From Methylomonas methanica (lineage in GTDB: Bacteria > Pseudomonadota > Gammaproteobacteria > Methylococcales > Methylomonadaceae): 64,000 bases of DNA. The DNA lies in the NCBI RefSeq assembly GCF_001644035.1, contig NZ_LUUG01000133.1, positions 1 to 64,000 of the forward strand. The letters run 5' to 3'. Made by a program: the position numbers and the translations under genes. This document shows positions 52,974 through 63,874 of this stretch, piece after piece (position 1 is the stretch's first letter; the number at the start of each line of letters is the position of its first letter). Below the pieces are notes generated by a model. It made no database searches. It was not told the DNA's origin and saw only the letters and a list, made by a program, of their open reading frames with translations.

Positions 52974-53645
52974 ATGACTATCAGTAAACAGGACATTCTC
53001 GACGCGTATCAATTTCGTCACGCCTGTAAGGAATTCGACGCCGAGTGCAAAATCGCCGGCGCGGATTTCGATTTTATTTTGGAAGTTGCCAGACTCTCGC
53101 CCAGCTCCTTTGGGCTGGAGCCTTGGCAGTTTCTGGTCGTGCAAAACCCGGATTTACGGGAAAAACTCCGGTCTGTTACCTGGGGCGGACAAAAGCAGCT
53201 ACCTACTGCCAGCCATGTGGTGTTGACCTTGGTGCGGAAAAGCCATTTCATGCGCTACGACAGCGCCTATCTGCAACATATCATGCGCAACGTGCAGCAG
53301 TTTCCGGAAGACATCATCAGCTTGCGTAGCGGCTTGATCGAGAAATTTCAGCGCAGCGATTTTGACTTGCTGGGTTCGGAACGTGCTCTGACCGACTGGG
53401 CGACCCGGCAAACCTATCTGCCGCTGGCTAATATGATGACGGCGGCAGCGATGATAGGGATTGATTCTTGTCCGATAGAAGGTTTCGAGCGCGGGGAAGT
53501 AGAGCGGATCTTGGCGGAAAACGCCGATGTGAATTTAGAACACTGGTCAGCAGCTTATATGGTGGCGTTTGGATACCGGAAAAATCCGCCGGCGCGCCCG
53601 AAGACTCGGCAAGGACGCGATGCCGTGGTGCGCTGGCTGGCTTAG
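52974..53645 (+). CDS. Nitroreductase-family NAD(P)H-dependent oxidoreductase
   Basis: A 223-residue flavoprotein: FRHACKEFDAECKI for FMN phosphate, LSPSSFGLEPWQFLVV, and C-terminal AYMVAFGYRKNPPARPKTR. It resembles YfkO/NfsB-type oxygen-insensitive nitroreductases that reduce nitroaromatics or quinones by two electrons. Directly follows the DUF5765 gene; ends overlapping the convergent NlpC/P60 gene by 4 bp. Confidence 0.92.
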   Translation: MTISKQDILDAYQFRHACKEFDAECKIAGADFDFILEVARLSPSSFGLEPWQFLVVQNPDLREKLRSVTWGGQKQLPTASHVVLTLVRKSHFMRYDSAYLQHIMRNVQQFPEDIISLRSGLIEKFQRSDFDLLGSERALTDWATRQTYLPLANMMTAAAMIGIDSCPIEGFERGEVERILAENADVNLEHWSAAYMVAFGYRKNPPARPKTRQGRDAVVRWLA

Positions 53646-54199
53646 TTTAAACGGCAGCTTGGGTTGTCGCTGTCGTTCAGCGACAGGGAATAACGCGCCA
53701 CGGGACGGCGCACCCCGATAAAGCGCTCCCGCCAATACGGCTGCCTGAGGTCGGACACCATCACTTGGCCGGTCCGGCTACTGGGCGCATGCACGAACTG
53801 CTCGCCGCCGATGTAAATACCGACATGCGAAAACGGCCGTTCAGTGGTGAAAAATAGCAAATCGCCTGGCTGTCTTTGCTCAGGTTGCACCGCCGGCAAT
53901 TGCCGAGCCAGCGACTGAGTGTCGCGCGGTAGGCGCACTCCCTGGCGGTTATAAACGTAATACACCAAACCGCTGCAATCGAAGCCCTGGCTAGGCGACT
54001 CCCCCCCATACACATAGGGTGCGCCTTGCAATTGCAGTGCATCTTTGGCGGCAATCCGGTTGCCGCCTTCGGAAGCCGGCAATACCGTCAGCGGTGCTTT
54101 TTCCTTACTGGCGCAGCCGGTCAGCTGGCTAAGCAAGATAGCCGCCAATATCTGACCCAGCAATAATAAAGCGCGGCGGTAAGATAGACACATAGGCAT
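53642..54199 (-). CDS. NlpC/P60 (C40) peptidoglycan peptidase lipoprotein
   Basis: A 185-residue lipoprotein: signal with LTGC lipobox, then an NlpC/P60 domain with the catalytic Cys in GFDCSGLVYYVYN, His in FSHVGIYIGG and a third polar residue near FVHAPSS. It should cut gamma-D-Glu to diamino-acid links in the cell wall from the outer or inner membrane surface. The exact start is unclear; 54193, 54199 and 54223 are all possible. Confidence 0.9.
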   Translation of the reverse strand: MPMCLSYRRALLLLGQILAAILLSQLTGCASKEKAPLTVLPASEGGNRIAAKDALQLQGAPYVYGGESPSQGFDCSGLVYYVYNRQGVRLPRDTQSLARQLPAVQPEQRQPGDLLFFTTERPFSHVGIYIGGEQFVHAPSSRTGQVMVSDLRQPYWRERFIGVRRPVARYSLSLNDSDNPSCRLN

Positions 54200-54335
54200 C
54201 GGCGTTATCGGTAACAAATTCATCAATTTGCATATTATAGACAGGCTATTCGCCGCTCGCTCGCTGTTTATCGCCAACAAGCAATGCTTGCAACTACCCA
54301 GGCAACACTAACTCTCCAAGATCAACAGCAGGAGA

Positions 54336-55748
54336 TCATGCGGGTTTTGCCATCCAGGGGCGCGCCAGCAGCAGGAAACTGAGCAAGCTGCAAAAAACCA
54401 TGTAGTGCGAGTAGCGAAAGTCGGGCGATGGCGCCGCCAACATCAAACCCAACTCATGCAGGATGGCGCTGGAAGTTAGGCAAATGACCTCAATGTTGGC
54501 TGTTACTTGGCGAAACACAGCGGCAAAAAATAGATAAATTGTCAGTAAAAAATAAGGCCAGGGTTGAAAAAACCAGTATTCGACATACTTGGTCATACCT
54601 GCCTCAAGCTGCTCTTGTAATCTGGTGGCTTGAGGATGGGTGCCATAAACGTGCTCTAAATCGCTGGGAAAATCTTTAGCCATCATCACCGGGCTCCAAC
54701 TGTTATCCGGCACCAAACCCAGAACATATTTCGACACCGCCAAGCGGTGACGCGCCCATAAAACCGGCTCAGCGAGTATGGTGTGTATCCACAGCTTATG
54801 CAGCGTTTGCCTTTGCTGGTCTGAGAGACTGGCAAAGCCATGGATCTGCGATTCCATCGAATTTTTCGGCAACTCTAACGTGGGCGGCTTAGTCCGGAAA
54901 ATTTCCCGCCAATACATAGGCGTATAGGCTTTTAGCAAAGGCTCGACTGAGCCACTTGAATTCAAGGTGCCGGCCAGTTGGTCGAAAATAGCTTGTTGCC
55001 GGCCTTTATCGTCTAGCCGTTTGATAACACCGGCCATATCAAATGAGGCGTTGGCCACCCAAGGATAGGTATGTCTATCGGCTAGCCGGTTGTTTATCGC
55101 TCCCGTGGCTAGAAATAACACAAGAGCAAGCGCCGCGCCGGGAATTGCCGCGCGTACCAAGCCGAATACGCTATGTTTTGGATATAAGCGAAATATGGCA
55201 AAGCTGAGTATGGGTATTGTGGCGAAAAATGCATTGTGTCTGATCAGGATGGCTAACCATAAGACAAATACCGTCAGTGCGAATAACAGCAGCGCCAACC
55301 GTGGGGTTTGCTTGTTATGGTTTTTTATATGTCCCGCCATGCCGAAAGCAGTGAATAGTGCGCCCCACATCAGGATGTCTTTCAAAATCCCGCCGCTGAT
55401 ACCGAACAAGGGCGGTAAAAATAATAAAACGCAAAGCAATGGCGCGGCAACCTTGATGCCATAGGGTTTAAAAAAGGCATGAAAGGTCAGATATACGCCT
55501 ATCCACACCAAGCCAAGTTGTAGAAACAACATACCCACCGGCCCAGGCATCAGGCTATCGGTGAAACGCCAAATAATCGCCATTAACGGCGGATGCCAAT
55601 CGGAAAAGCGGCCTTCGCGCGCTTCGAGGATTTGATTGACTGCGTCGTAACACATGAAACCCGGGTACATGATGCCGAAATGGATCAGGAATCCGCCGAT
55701 GAACATCCATTCGATCGGCAACGTATGTATTCTTTGAGCAATTGTCAT
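54336..55748 (-). CDS. Polytopic GT-C-like membrane protein
   Basis: A 470-residue protein with about eleven membrane helices. The first loop has PGFMCYDAVNQILEAREGRFSDWHPPL, an acidic site followed by a Pro-rich segment that recalls GT-C lipid-linked sugar transferases; a large soluble segment follows near 235-345. It starts one base into the stop of the GT2-GtrA gene, so both are one operon. It probably transfers a sugar onto a lipid or glycan on the outer side (inference). Confidence 0.75.
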   Translation of the reverse strand: MTIAQRIHTLPIEWMFIGGFLIHFGIMYPGFMCYDAVNQILEAREGRFSDWHPPLMAIIWRFTDSLMPGPVGMLFLQLGLVWIGVYLTFHAFFKPYGIKVAAPLLCVLLFLPPLFGISGGILKDILMWGALFTAFGMAGHIKNHNKQTPRLALLLFALTVFVLWLAILIRHNAFFATIPILSFAIFRLYPKHSVFGLVRAAIPGAALALVLFLATGAINNRLADRHTYPWVANASFDMAGVIKRLDDKGRQQAIFDQLAGTLNSSGSVEPLLKAYTPMYWREIFRTKPPTLELPKNSMESQIHGFASLSDQQRQTLHKLWIHTILAEPVLWARHRLAVSKYVLGLVPDNSWSPVMMAKDFPSDLEHVYGTHPQATRLQEQLEAGMTKYVEYWFFQPWPYFLLTIYLFFAAVFRQVTANIEVICLTSSAILHELGLMLAAPSPDFRYSHYMVFCSLLSFLLLARPWMAKPA

Positions 55749-57139
55749 CAGGCTTGACGAATTTTTTTAAAAACGATTAAGCGTGAAGCCGAAAAATTTA
55801 ACACCATTCCGGCCAATGAGCCTACTGCCACAGCCAATGCGGGATGCTGGTAAGCAAGGGGTACACTGAAAATCATCCACAAATAAGCGCCGTTGTTGGC
55901 AGTCCAACCCAGCATATTGGCCAACACATAACGCAGCCATTCGTGATGCATGGCGTGGTGGCTGGCGCCGAAGGTAAAGCGGCGGTTAAGCCACCAGGTA
56001 ACGGTAACGGCAGCCGGAAAAGCCAGCATTTGCGCGCGTAGCGGTCCCATGTTTAGCACTAATGCTTCTACCAAGCCGGCATTCACAATATAACCAACTA
56101 CACCAACCAGGCCGAAGCGCCACATTTGTCCGAGCAGATCATCGTTACCAGTAGTTAAAGCAGTATCGTCGGCAGACCGGCTAACGGCAGAATCGGCAAA
56201 AGCGTTTGGCACAAAGACCGGTGGCGGATATTGTAAATAGGTCAGCATGCGCAACTCTTTACGCCCGCGCGTCACCGTATCCAAAATCGTGCCGGTAAAA
56301 ACGCTCAACGACGCCAGCAACATAATACCCATGGCAAGAAAGGCTGTCGGGAATCTAGGCACCAAGCCCGTATCCAGGTAAGTCACGATTACGGGCCAGA
56401 TCAGCAGCAAAGCTAATGCCACCAGCAAACCGGCGAGCACCCCGAAAAACACCATGGGACGCTCATGTCTTACCAATCTGATAATCAGCATTAGAATGCG
56501 CCAGCCGTCGCGATACGTGCGCAATTTACTTTCCGAGCCTTCAGCCCGCCCCCGGTACTCGCCTTCGATATGCGCTGCCGGCATCGACAGCTCGAGCGTA
56601 TGTACGGTCAATTCGGTTTCAATATCAAAGCCGGTGGACAGCGCCGGGAAGGACTTCACGAAGCGCCGGGAAAATACCTTATACCCGGAGAGCATATCCA
56701 GAATCCTATTACCGAAAATTTGCCTTACCACGCCGGTCAGTAGCCGGTTTCCGAAACGGTGTCCGCCCCTATATGCCGCATCGCCGGTTTCCCGGCGGAT
56801 GCAATTCACCAGATCGTAAGGCCCGCTCATGGCCAACTTGATCATGTCCGGCGCCAAACTGGCATCATAGGTGTCGTCGCCGTCCACCATCAGATAAAAG
56901 TCGGCATCTATATCTCGGAACATACGGCGTACGACATGGCCTTTCCCTTGCTGGGTTTCATGGCGCACCATCGCACCCGCCGACCGCGCTTCGCTGACGG
57001 TGTTATCGCTGGAGTTGTTGTCGAACACGTAAATAGCGGCATCCGGCAAAGCCAGTCTGAAGTCGCTTACTACTTTGGCAATAGACACTTCTTCGTTATG
57101 ACAGGGAATGAGGACGGCAATTTTTAACTGATTGAACAT
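55748..57139 (-). CDS. GT2 glycosyltransferase fused to GtrA-like flippase
   Basis: A 463-residue fusion. Residues 1-220 are a GT-A fold polyprenyl-phosphate sugar synthase (AVLIPCHNEEVSIAKVV, YLMVDGDDTYDASLA, LSGYKVFSRRFVKSF); two helices follow, then a GtrA domain (MWRFGLVGVVGYIVNAGLVEAL). It should both make and flip a prenyl-P-sugar. I use the start at 57139 (MFNQLK). Coupled to the downstream GT-C-like gene, completing a synthesise-flip-transfer set. Confidence 0.88.
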   Translation of the reverse strand: MFNQLKIAVLIPCHNEEVSIAKVVSDFRLALPDAAIYVFDNNSSDNTVSEARSAGAMVRHETQQGKGHVVRRMFRDIDADFYLMVDGDDTYDASLAPDMIKLAMSGPYDLVNCIRRETGDAAYRGGHRFGNRLLTGVVRQIFGNRILDMLSGYKVFSRRFVKSFPALSTGFDIETELTVHTLELSMPAAHIEGEYRGRAEGSESKLRTYRDGWRILMLIIRLVRHERPMVFFGVLAGLLVALALLLIWPVIVTYLDTGLVPRFPTAFLAMGIMLLASLSVFTGTILDTVTRGRKELRMLTYLQYPPPVFVPNAFADSAVSRSADDTALTTGNDDLLGQMWRFGLVGVVGYIVNAGLVEALVLNMGPLRAQMLAFPAAVTVTWWLNRRFTFGASHHAMHHEWLRYVLANMLGWTANNGAYLWMIFSVPLAYQHPALAVAVGSLAGMVLNFSASRLIVFKKIRQA

Positions 57140-57238
57140 GTTTGGTAATTGAGCTTCCAATGAAAGAGAGTGAATGTATCAATACGGACTAGATTGGGGC
57201 AGGCCTGTTTCAGCGCACCCTATTAAGGCTAAGCTGCT

Positions 57239-58330
57239 TCAACCCAGGTCGAACAAATCCATTTGCCGATATTGGCGCAGGCGGCTGTCGCCATTTTCCA
57301 GACCGGATAGGGTAACGCCCAGTAGTCGCACTTTTGTGGTGCCGATGCCGGTATTTTTCAGTAATTCGGTTAATAGCAGTCTAGTAGTCGGGCTATCGCT
57401 GATCGGTTCCGCTAAGGTTCGTCCGCGCGTGATCTGCACGAAATTTTGATATTTGATTTTCACGGTCAGCGTATAGGCCGTCATCTGTTTTTCAGCCAAT
57501 CTGACTAGGGCTTTTTCCAGCAAGTCTTGTAAATAACGCAGAATGGTGGTCAGGTCGGCGATGTCGTGATCAAACGTGGTCTCGATGCCCACCGATTTGC
57601 GGGCTCGATTGGCATTGACCTGGCGCGGATCAATACCCCGGGCAATATTGTAATAATGTTGGCCGGCTTTGCCGAAATGCCGCTGCAATTCCGCTAGCGG
57701 CAGTTGCTTTAGATCTTTGCCGGTAACGATGCCCAAATCATACATTTTCTGTTCGGTAGCGCGGCCGATGCCGTGAAACTTGCCGATAGCCAGATTTTCC
57801 ACCAACGCCGGACCTTGTTCGGGCGTAATCAGATACAAACCATCCGGCTTGCCCAGGTCGGAGGCGATTTTGGCGAGAAATTTATTGTAGGAAATGCCGG
57901 CGGACGCCACCAACTGGGTTTGTCGGCGTATCTCCTGTTTGATGTGTTTGGCCAGCAAGGTCGCGGAGCCTTGATAAAGCTCGCTATCGCTAACATCGAG
58001 ATAGGCTTCGTCCAGCGACAAGGGTTCGAAACGTTCACAGTAACGGGCGAAAATACTTCGGATAGTCTCGGAGGCTTCCCGATAAACATCAAAACGCGGC
58101 TTAACGAAAATGGCTTGAGGGCAGAGTCGATAAGCATGTGCGGAAGGCATGGCCGAACGTATGCCAAACTGGCGGGCTTCGTAACTACAGGTGGCGACTA
58201 CGCCGCGCGAATCAGGCTTGCCGCCGACGATAATAGGTTTATGACGATATTCGGGATGGTCGCGCTGTTCAACCGCCGCATAAAACGCATCCATGTCGAT
58301 ATGGATGATTTTGCGCGGCGCTGCTTCCAT
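57239..58330 (-). CDS. dinB: DNA polymerase IV (Y family)
   Basis: A 363-residue translesion polymerase. Catalytic acidic residues lie in IIHIDMDAFYAAVEQRD and SLDEAYLDVSDSE; also YEARQFGIRSAMPSA and the HhH segment KFHGIGRATEQKMYDLGI. The C-terminus ends QMDLFDLG, a typical beta-clamp-binding peptide. Last gene of a three-gene unit with DUF4389 and DUF2333 proteins; 6 bp separates it from the DUF4389 gene. Confidence 0.96.
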   Translation of the reverse strand: MEAAPRKIIHIDMDAFYAAVEQRDHPEYRHKPIIVGGKPDSRGVVATCSYEARQFGIRSAMPSAHAYRLCPQAIFVKPRFDVYREASETIRSIFARYCERFEPLSLDEAYLDVSDSELYQGSATLLAKHIKQEIRRQTQLVASAGISYNKFLAKIASDLGKPDGLYLITPEQGPALVENLAIGKFHGIGRATEQKMYDLGIVTGKDLKQLPLAELQRHFGKAGQHYYNIARGIDPRQVNANRARKSVGIETTFDHDIADLTTILRYLQDLLEKALVRLAEKQMTAYTLTVKIKYQNFVQITRGRTLAEPISDSPTTRLLLTELLKNTGIGTTKVRLLGVTLSGLENGDSRLRQYRQMDLFDLG

Positions 58331-58336
58331 GGAGGT

Positions 58337-58639
58337 TTACTGCTTGCCGAGCAATTCCAGTTTAGCGGTTTCGTTCCAATCGGAAAACGGAAACGGCAGT
58401 TGCTCGGTATTGAAGGTCAAAAACAGCAAGATATGATAATGGTAAGTAGACAGGCTACAGCCGAAGTTGAGGATGTTCGCGTTAACGTCGCCGGTGAATA
58501 GTACTGAGCCGACCTGCAACAAAATCACCAGCCACAACAACAGCTTCACCAAGCTGTCGATGGCGGCGAAAATCAGCATGAAAATGATGCGTTTCCAGGT
58601 CTCGATTTTTTTCAGATTTTCGTTAATTTGTTCCTGCAT
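58337..58639 (-). CDS. DUF4389-family membrane protein
   Basis: A 100-residue protein with one or two membrane helices (RIIFMLIFAAIDSLVKLLLWLVILLQVGSVLF) and the DUF4389 ending TYHYHILLFLTFNTEQLPFPFSDW. It lies 7 bp after DUF2333 and 6 bp before dinB, so it is co-transcribed with both. Function unknown. Confidence 0.88.
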   Translation of the reverse strand: MQEQINENLKKIETWKRIIFMLIFAAIDSLVKLLLWLVILLQVGSVLFTGDVNANILNFGCSLSTYHYHILLFLTFNTEQLPFPFSDWNETAKLELLGKQ

Positions 58640-58646
58640 GATGGCA

Positions 58647-59666
58647 TTAACCTCTGTTCATCACGTCCCGCAAGTCCAGCGCAGCGGCGTTGGCGCGGGC
58701 AATGTAGTTAGCCATCGCCAGCGAATAGTTGGCGAATATACCGAAGCCGTCGCCGTTCAATACCACCGGGCTCAAGGTTGGCGACAAGGCATTTTCCAAG
58801 GCTTGGATCATATTGTCCAAGGTGTTCATCGCCCGCTTATCCAACAAAATGTCGGAAAAGTCGTGTTTGATGGCTTTCAGAATATGTAATAACGCCCAGC
58901 AGGAGCCGCGCGCCTCGTAAAATACGTTATCGATTTCCATCCAGGGCGTTTGGCCGATGGTCGGCATATTGATGTCGATTGGATTGGATGGGTCGCCGTG
59001 GGTCGCACCGGAAAATTTGTCGGTACTGGCTGCCAAGCGGGTCGACAGACCGCCGAGTCGCTTGATTACAACCTCGGTATATTGCCACAGGTTATCCGCT
59101 CTGGAGTGGAACTGCGCGGCTTTTGAAGTGGAAGACGGGTTTTGCAGGCGAACCATGTACGCGTGCAGCGCTTCGATACCTTTTACGTATTCCGATTCGG
59201 TGGACGGCAAGGCCCAGGAGTTACGTTCGTAGTAAAAGTACGGTTCGGCTTTTGCCAAATCGGGATCTTCCGCGGATTGTGATTGGTCGCGGGCGAAATG
59301 GTTACGCAATGCAGTGGTGCCGTCGCGCAACATGACCAGCGCGCCGTACTCGAAGTTTTGAATGTTATCGCAAAACAGGCCAGGCGGAGCCACGTCGTTG
59401 GAGAGGTAGCCCCCCGATTTGAACAGAATCACGTCGGCGATATGCGCCAGCGTGTTGGCGTAGACGTATCCAATAGGCATCTGATCGGTATGCGTGACGT
59501 TCATCCGTTCGATCGCTTCGTCCTGAACGCTAAATTGCTCAGGCTCGCGGCTCCACCATTCGCCTAAGACCATCATTACAATCAGAACAACGCCTAACAG
59601 CGAACCAAAACCCCAAAGTATGCCCTTAGACTTTGCGTCTTCGTAAGCTAATGGATTATCTGACAT
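58647..59666 (-). CDS. DUF2333-family protein
   Basis: A 339-residue protein with one membrane helix near the N-terminus (GILWGFGSLLGVVLIVMMVLG) and a large periplasmic helical domain (GYVYANTLAHIADVILFKSGGYLSNDV; ARGSCWALLHILKAIKHDF). DUF2333 is restricted mainly to proteobacteria; its role is unknown. It is first in the DUF2333-DUF4389-dinB unit, indicating a possible envelope or DNA damage link. Confidence 0.9.
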   Translation of the reverse strand: MSDNPLAYEDAKSKGILWGFGSLLGVVLIVMMVLGEWWSREPEQFSVQDEAIERMNVTHTDQMPIGYVYANTLAHIADVILFKSGGYLSNDVAPPGLFCDNIQNFEYGALVMLRDGTTALRNHFARDQSQSAEDPDLAKAEPYFYYERNSWALPSTESEYVKGIEALHAYMVRLQNPSSTSKAAQFHSRADNLWQYTEVVIKRLGGLSTRLAASTDKFSGATHGDPSNPIDINMPTIGQTPWMEIDNVFYEARGSCWALLHILKAIKHDFSDILLDKRAMNTLDNMIQALENALSPTLSPVVLNGDGFGIFANYSLAMANYIARANAAALDLRDVMNRG

Positions 59667-59774
59667 GTGGTGCGTATCCTGGTCTGACTAAATAAGTGAG
59701 CAAAAACCGTGCTTTCCGATAAAGATTTTTTGTGAGCATGTTAGCACGGATATACCAATATGGCGCGCGCGATT

Positions 59775-60047
59775 TCAGTGCAGTTGCTTGTCCAGCGACG
59801 TTGGCATGGCGCTGATCAATGTCGGCGGCAATTGTACGAAAAAGCCTTTGCTTTGCAGGCTGGCAATTACTTTTTCCGGATTTTCCCTGGCTAATTTGCG
59901 TTCCGGGGTCAATTGCAGCTCCATGACAAATGTTAAGCGGCCAAGGCTTTTGAACAAGGCTTCCGGCACGGCGGAAAAGTCGTCTTTTTTATCCAGATAC
60001 AAATAGAGTTCGTCTTTTTTAAGGCTTTTATAGATAAAACATTGCAT
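59775..60047 (-). CDS. YcgL-domain protein
   Basis: A 90-residue protein with the YcgL signature: QCFIYKSLKKDELYLYLDKKDDFSAVPEALFKSLG and MELQLTPERKLARENPEKVI. A small alpha/beta fold of unknown function common in gammaproteobacteria, good support for the class of the organism. Stand-alone. Confidence 0.93.
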   Translation of the reverse strand: MQCFIYKSLKKDELYLYLDKKDDFSAVPEALFKSLGRLTFVMELQLTPERKLARENPEKVIASLQSKGFFVQLPPTLISAMPTSLDKQLH

Positions 60048-60133
60048 GATGATGACCCATGTTCGCTAATGCTGCCAATTCTAATGGTTTTTGTTTAGAA
60101 TTTTCAGCCCCCGTTTACCTAAAGCCCAATGCC

Positions 60134-60724
60134 ATGGAAAACCAGCCCGCCGCTTCAAACGCTTTTTTCAGGATTGCCTGCTATTTCGAGGGTTCTCTTG
60201 CTGTATTGGCGCTGGCTCTAGGTTGGCTAGCCGATCTCGATCCATTCGCCAGTTTGGAGTTCTCCGAGTCGGCATTGGGTATTGGCTTATTAGCAACCGC
60301 GCCGTTGCTGGTACTGTTTTTTGCGATGCAACAGCTGAGCTACCCGCCGATTCAAAAGATTCGCGAATTACTGCTGGAAACCCTGGGGGCCAGACTTGCA
60401 TACAGGCATTGGACCGATTTACTGATACTGGCTGCTATTGCCGGTTTTGCCGAAGAGGCGCTGTTTCGCGGGTTTTTACAGCCCTGGCTGGAAAATGGCT
60501 GGGGCGCGAGCGTAAGCTTGTGGGTTAGCAATCTGTTGTTCGCATTGGTGCATGCGGTCACGCCGCTTTACGCGGTTTTAGCCATGTTGATGGGCTTGTA
60601 TATGGGGGTGATGTTGGACTATGGCGGCGAACGCAATCTATTGGTGCCCATGGTGATTCATGCTGTTTATGATTTTGTGGCGTTTGTTGTTATCCTCCGC
60701 GATTACCGCAACCGCACGAATTAG
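60134..60724 (+). CDS. CPBP-family intramembrane metalloprotease
   Basis: A 196-residue membrane protein with the three CPBP motifs: EEALFRGFLQ (Glu-Glu and Arg of the active site), FALVHAV, and MVIHAVYDF. Such Abi/Rce1-type proteases act inside the membrane on prenylated or peptide substrates. I use the ATG at 60134; a further-upstream frame to 60059 is unlikely. The next gene begins 9 bp after. Confidence 0.88.
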   Translation: MENQPAASNAFFRIACYFEGSLAVLALALGWLADLDPFASLEFSESALGIGLLATAPLLVLFFAMQQLSYPPIQKIRELLLETLGARLAYRHWTDLLILAAIAGFAEEALFRGFLQPWLENGWGASVSLWVSNLLFALVHAVTPLYAVLAMLMGLYMGVMLDYGGERNLLVPMVIHAVYDFVAFVVILRDYRNRTN

Positions 60725-60733
60725 GAGTTATCG

Positions 60734-61201
60734 ATGTCCGCTCAAGCCCAGTTATCAGCCGCCGATCTTAGGCCGCATTGGCTCGTCTGTGCCGCCATGC
60801 TCTTGACGGTGCTGGGCTATAACCTGGTCTGTCATTTGTGGGCCGACGAACTGCAAATAGGGATTGACGAAGCGCAGCGAGTACTGATTAGGAGTGTGCT
60901 CTACGGTCTGGCGATTTTGCTGTTTCCGTTCACCAAGCTGCTGCGGCACATCCTGCTGCGGCTAAACCAGACCATGCCGGGCCCAAAAACCGCCAGGCAA
61001 CGCTATCTGTTGACCATCATCATCACGCAAGCTTTGATCGAGTTTGTCAGCTTGTCCGGTTTGGTAATGTTTATTTTGGGCGATGGATTTAACACTTTAT
61101 ATATTTTCAGCGTGATGGGCGTGCTGGGTATTTTCCTGCATAAGCCCAATCCCAGCGAATATTTGACCATCGCGGCAGCGCTCTCAATCGAAAACAAATA
61201 G
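60734..61201 (+). CDS. Small hypothetical membrane protein
   Basis: A 155-residue protein with four membrane segments (LVCAAMLLTVLGYNLVCHLW; RVLIRSVLYGLAILLFPF; LIEFVSLSGLVMFILG; LYIFSVMGVLGIFLH). AGGAG precedes the ATG. It follows the CPBP protease gene by 9 bp and may be its partner. Family not named. Confidence 0.75.
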   Translation: MSAQAQLSAADLRPHWLVCAAMLLTVLGYNLVCHLWADELQIGIDEAQRVLIRSVLYGLAILLFPFTKLLRHILLRLNQTMPGPKTARQRYLLTIIITQALIEFVSLSGLVMFILGDGFNTLYIFSVMGVLGIFLHKPNPSEYLTIAAALSIENK

Positions 61202-61280
61202 AGACCTAAATACCATTGACTATTTCCGATTTTTCGGAATGCGGGTTAGGTTGTACAATGGCTGGCTTATTTACGATTAG

Positions 61281-62760
<1,480 letters not shown>

Positions 62761-62762
<2 letters not shown>

Positions 62763-62779
62763 AACCGGTCACCGGTTTT
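62761..62779 (+). terminator. Hairpin terminator at the guaB stop
   Basis: AAAACCGG-TCA-CCGGTTTT, a perfect 8-bp stem ending in TTTTT, begins inside the guaB stop codon. It is an efficient-looking Rho-independent terminator. Confidence 0.75.
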
Positions 62780-62786
62780 TACTTAT

Positions 62787-62813
62787 CAGGTCCGCGAATT
62801 TCGTGCGGACCTG
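62787..62813 (+). terminator. Second hairpin between guaB and the methyltransferase gene
   Basis: CAGGTCCGC pairs perfectly with GCGGACCTG across a 9-nt loop, followed by TTTA. With the preceding terminator it would strongly separate guaB from downstream genes. Confidence 0.65.
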
Positions 62814-62842
62814 TTTACCGAAAACAACCAAAATCCATCGCA

Positions 62843-63802
62843 ATGTCCGAAACGTCCTCAACTCCATGCAATCTTTGCGGCGGCAACCACGTTGCCGTGT
62901 TATCCATGCGCAGCCGCAGCGGCGCAGAGTTGCGTACCGTGATCTGCAAGGACTGCGGGCTGGTCTGGAGCGATCCGTTTCCGCACGATCCTCGTCAGTT
63001 TTACGAAGAAGATTATCGGCTGGAATACAAAAACACGTATGCCCCCAAAGCCAAGCATATCTTGCGCGCCGGCCGGGTTGCGGTTACCAGGCATGAAAAA
63101 ATCAAGCACTTGCTAGACAAGCCGCAAACCATGCTGGACGTGGGCACCGGCGGCGGCGAGTTTGCTTATTTAATTAAATCACTAGGGCACGACCTGCACG
63201 GCATAGAGCCTAACAAGGGTTATGGTCAATATTCGGCTGCACAGTATGATTTGAATTTACAGTTCGGCTTTATTCAAGACGCGCAGTTCGCAGAAAACAG
63301 CTTTGACCTAATCACCATCTGGCACGTACTGGAACACACCGAAGATCCATTTTTTGTGCTGGGCAAGTTACGCAGTCTGTTGAAAGCCGACGGTGTGTTA
63401 GTGGTCGAAGTTCCAAACATAGAAGCCACCTGTCAATCGCCAAGCAGCACCTTTCACGAGGCTCATTTGTACAATTTCAATTTGGCGACGCTGCGGCGTA
63501 TGGGTGAAAAAGCTGGTCTAGTTGAGGATAGACATGTGTTTTCCGAGGACGGCGGCAATGTCACGCTGTTTTTCAAAAAAGCCGAGCCGGTCGCCGATCA
63601 AGCCGCCAGCTGGGGTATCCCGGAAAATGCCGAGCGGATCACTGCGATTGTGCGCGGCCATACCAATTTACGGCATTACATGCGCGCGGCTCCCTATTTA
63701 CGGTTTATCAAACGTATGACTCGTTCGCTGTTCGAAAATCGGCACGTAAAAGGTTTCGAAAACAATAAAAGCCTGCTCGATCAGTTGTATAGAGGCTTGT
63801 AG
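62843..63802 (+). CDS. SAM methyltransferase with N-terminal zinc ribbon
   Basis: A 319-residue protein: zinc ribbon with C9, C12, C35 and C38 (PCNLCGG; ICKDCGLVWSDP), a SAM domain with MLDVGTGGGEFAYLIKSLG, HVLEHTEDPFFVLGKLR, and a C-terminal part with FHEAHLYNFNLATLRRMGEKAG. The layout is that of Methyltransf_23 enzymes, many of which act on sugars or small metabolites. It stands between guaB and guaA in the same direction, with two hairpins before it. Confidence 0.9.
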   Translation: MSETSSTPCNLCGGNHVAVLSMRSRSGAELRTVICKDCGLVWSDPFPHDPRQFYEEDYRLEYKNTYAPKAKHILRAGRVAVTRHEKIKHLLDKPQTMLDVGTGGGEFAYLIKSLGHDLHGIEPNKGYGQYSAAQYDLNLQFGFIQDAQFAENSFDLITIWHVLEHTEDPFFVLGKLRSLLKADGVLVVEVPNIEATCQSPSSTFHEAHLYNFNLATLRRMGEKAGLVEDRHVFSEDGGNVTLFFKKAEPVADQAASWGIPENAERITAIVRGHTNLRHYMRAAPYLRFIKRMTRSLFENRHVKGFENNKSLLDQLYRGL

Positions 63803-63874
63803 TCCGCTCGTAATTTAGATTTTCCGGTGGGTACGCTAGTCAGCCCACCCTACATTTTTGAAAGGTTTCCCGTC

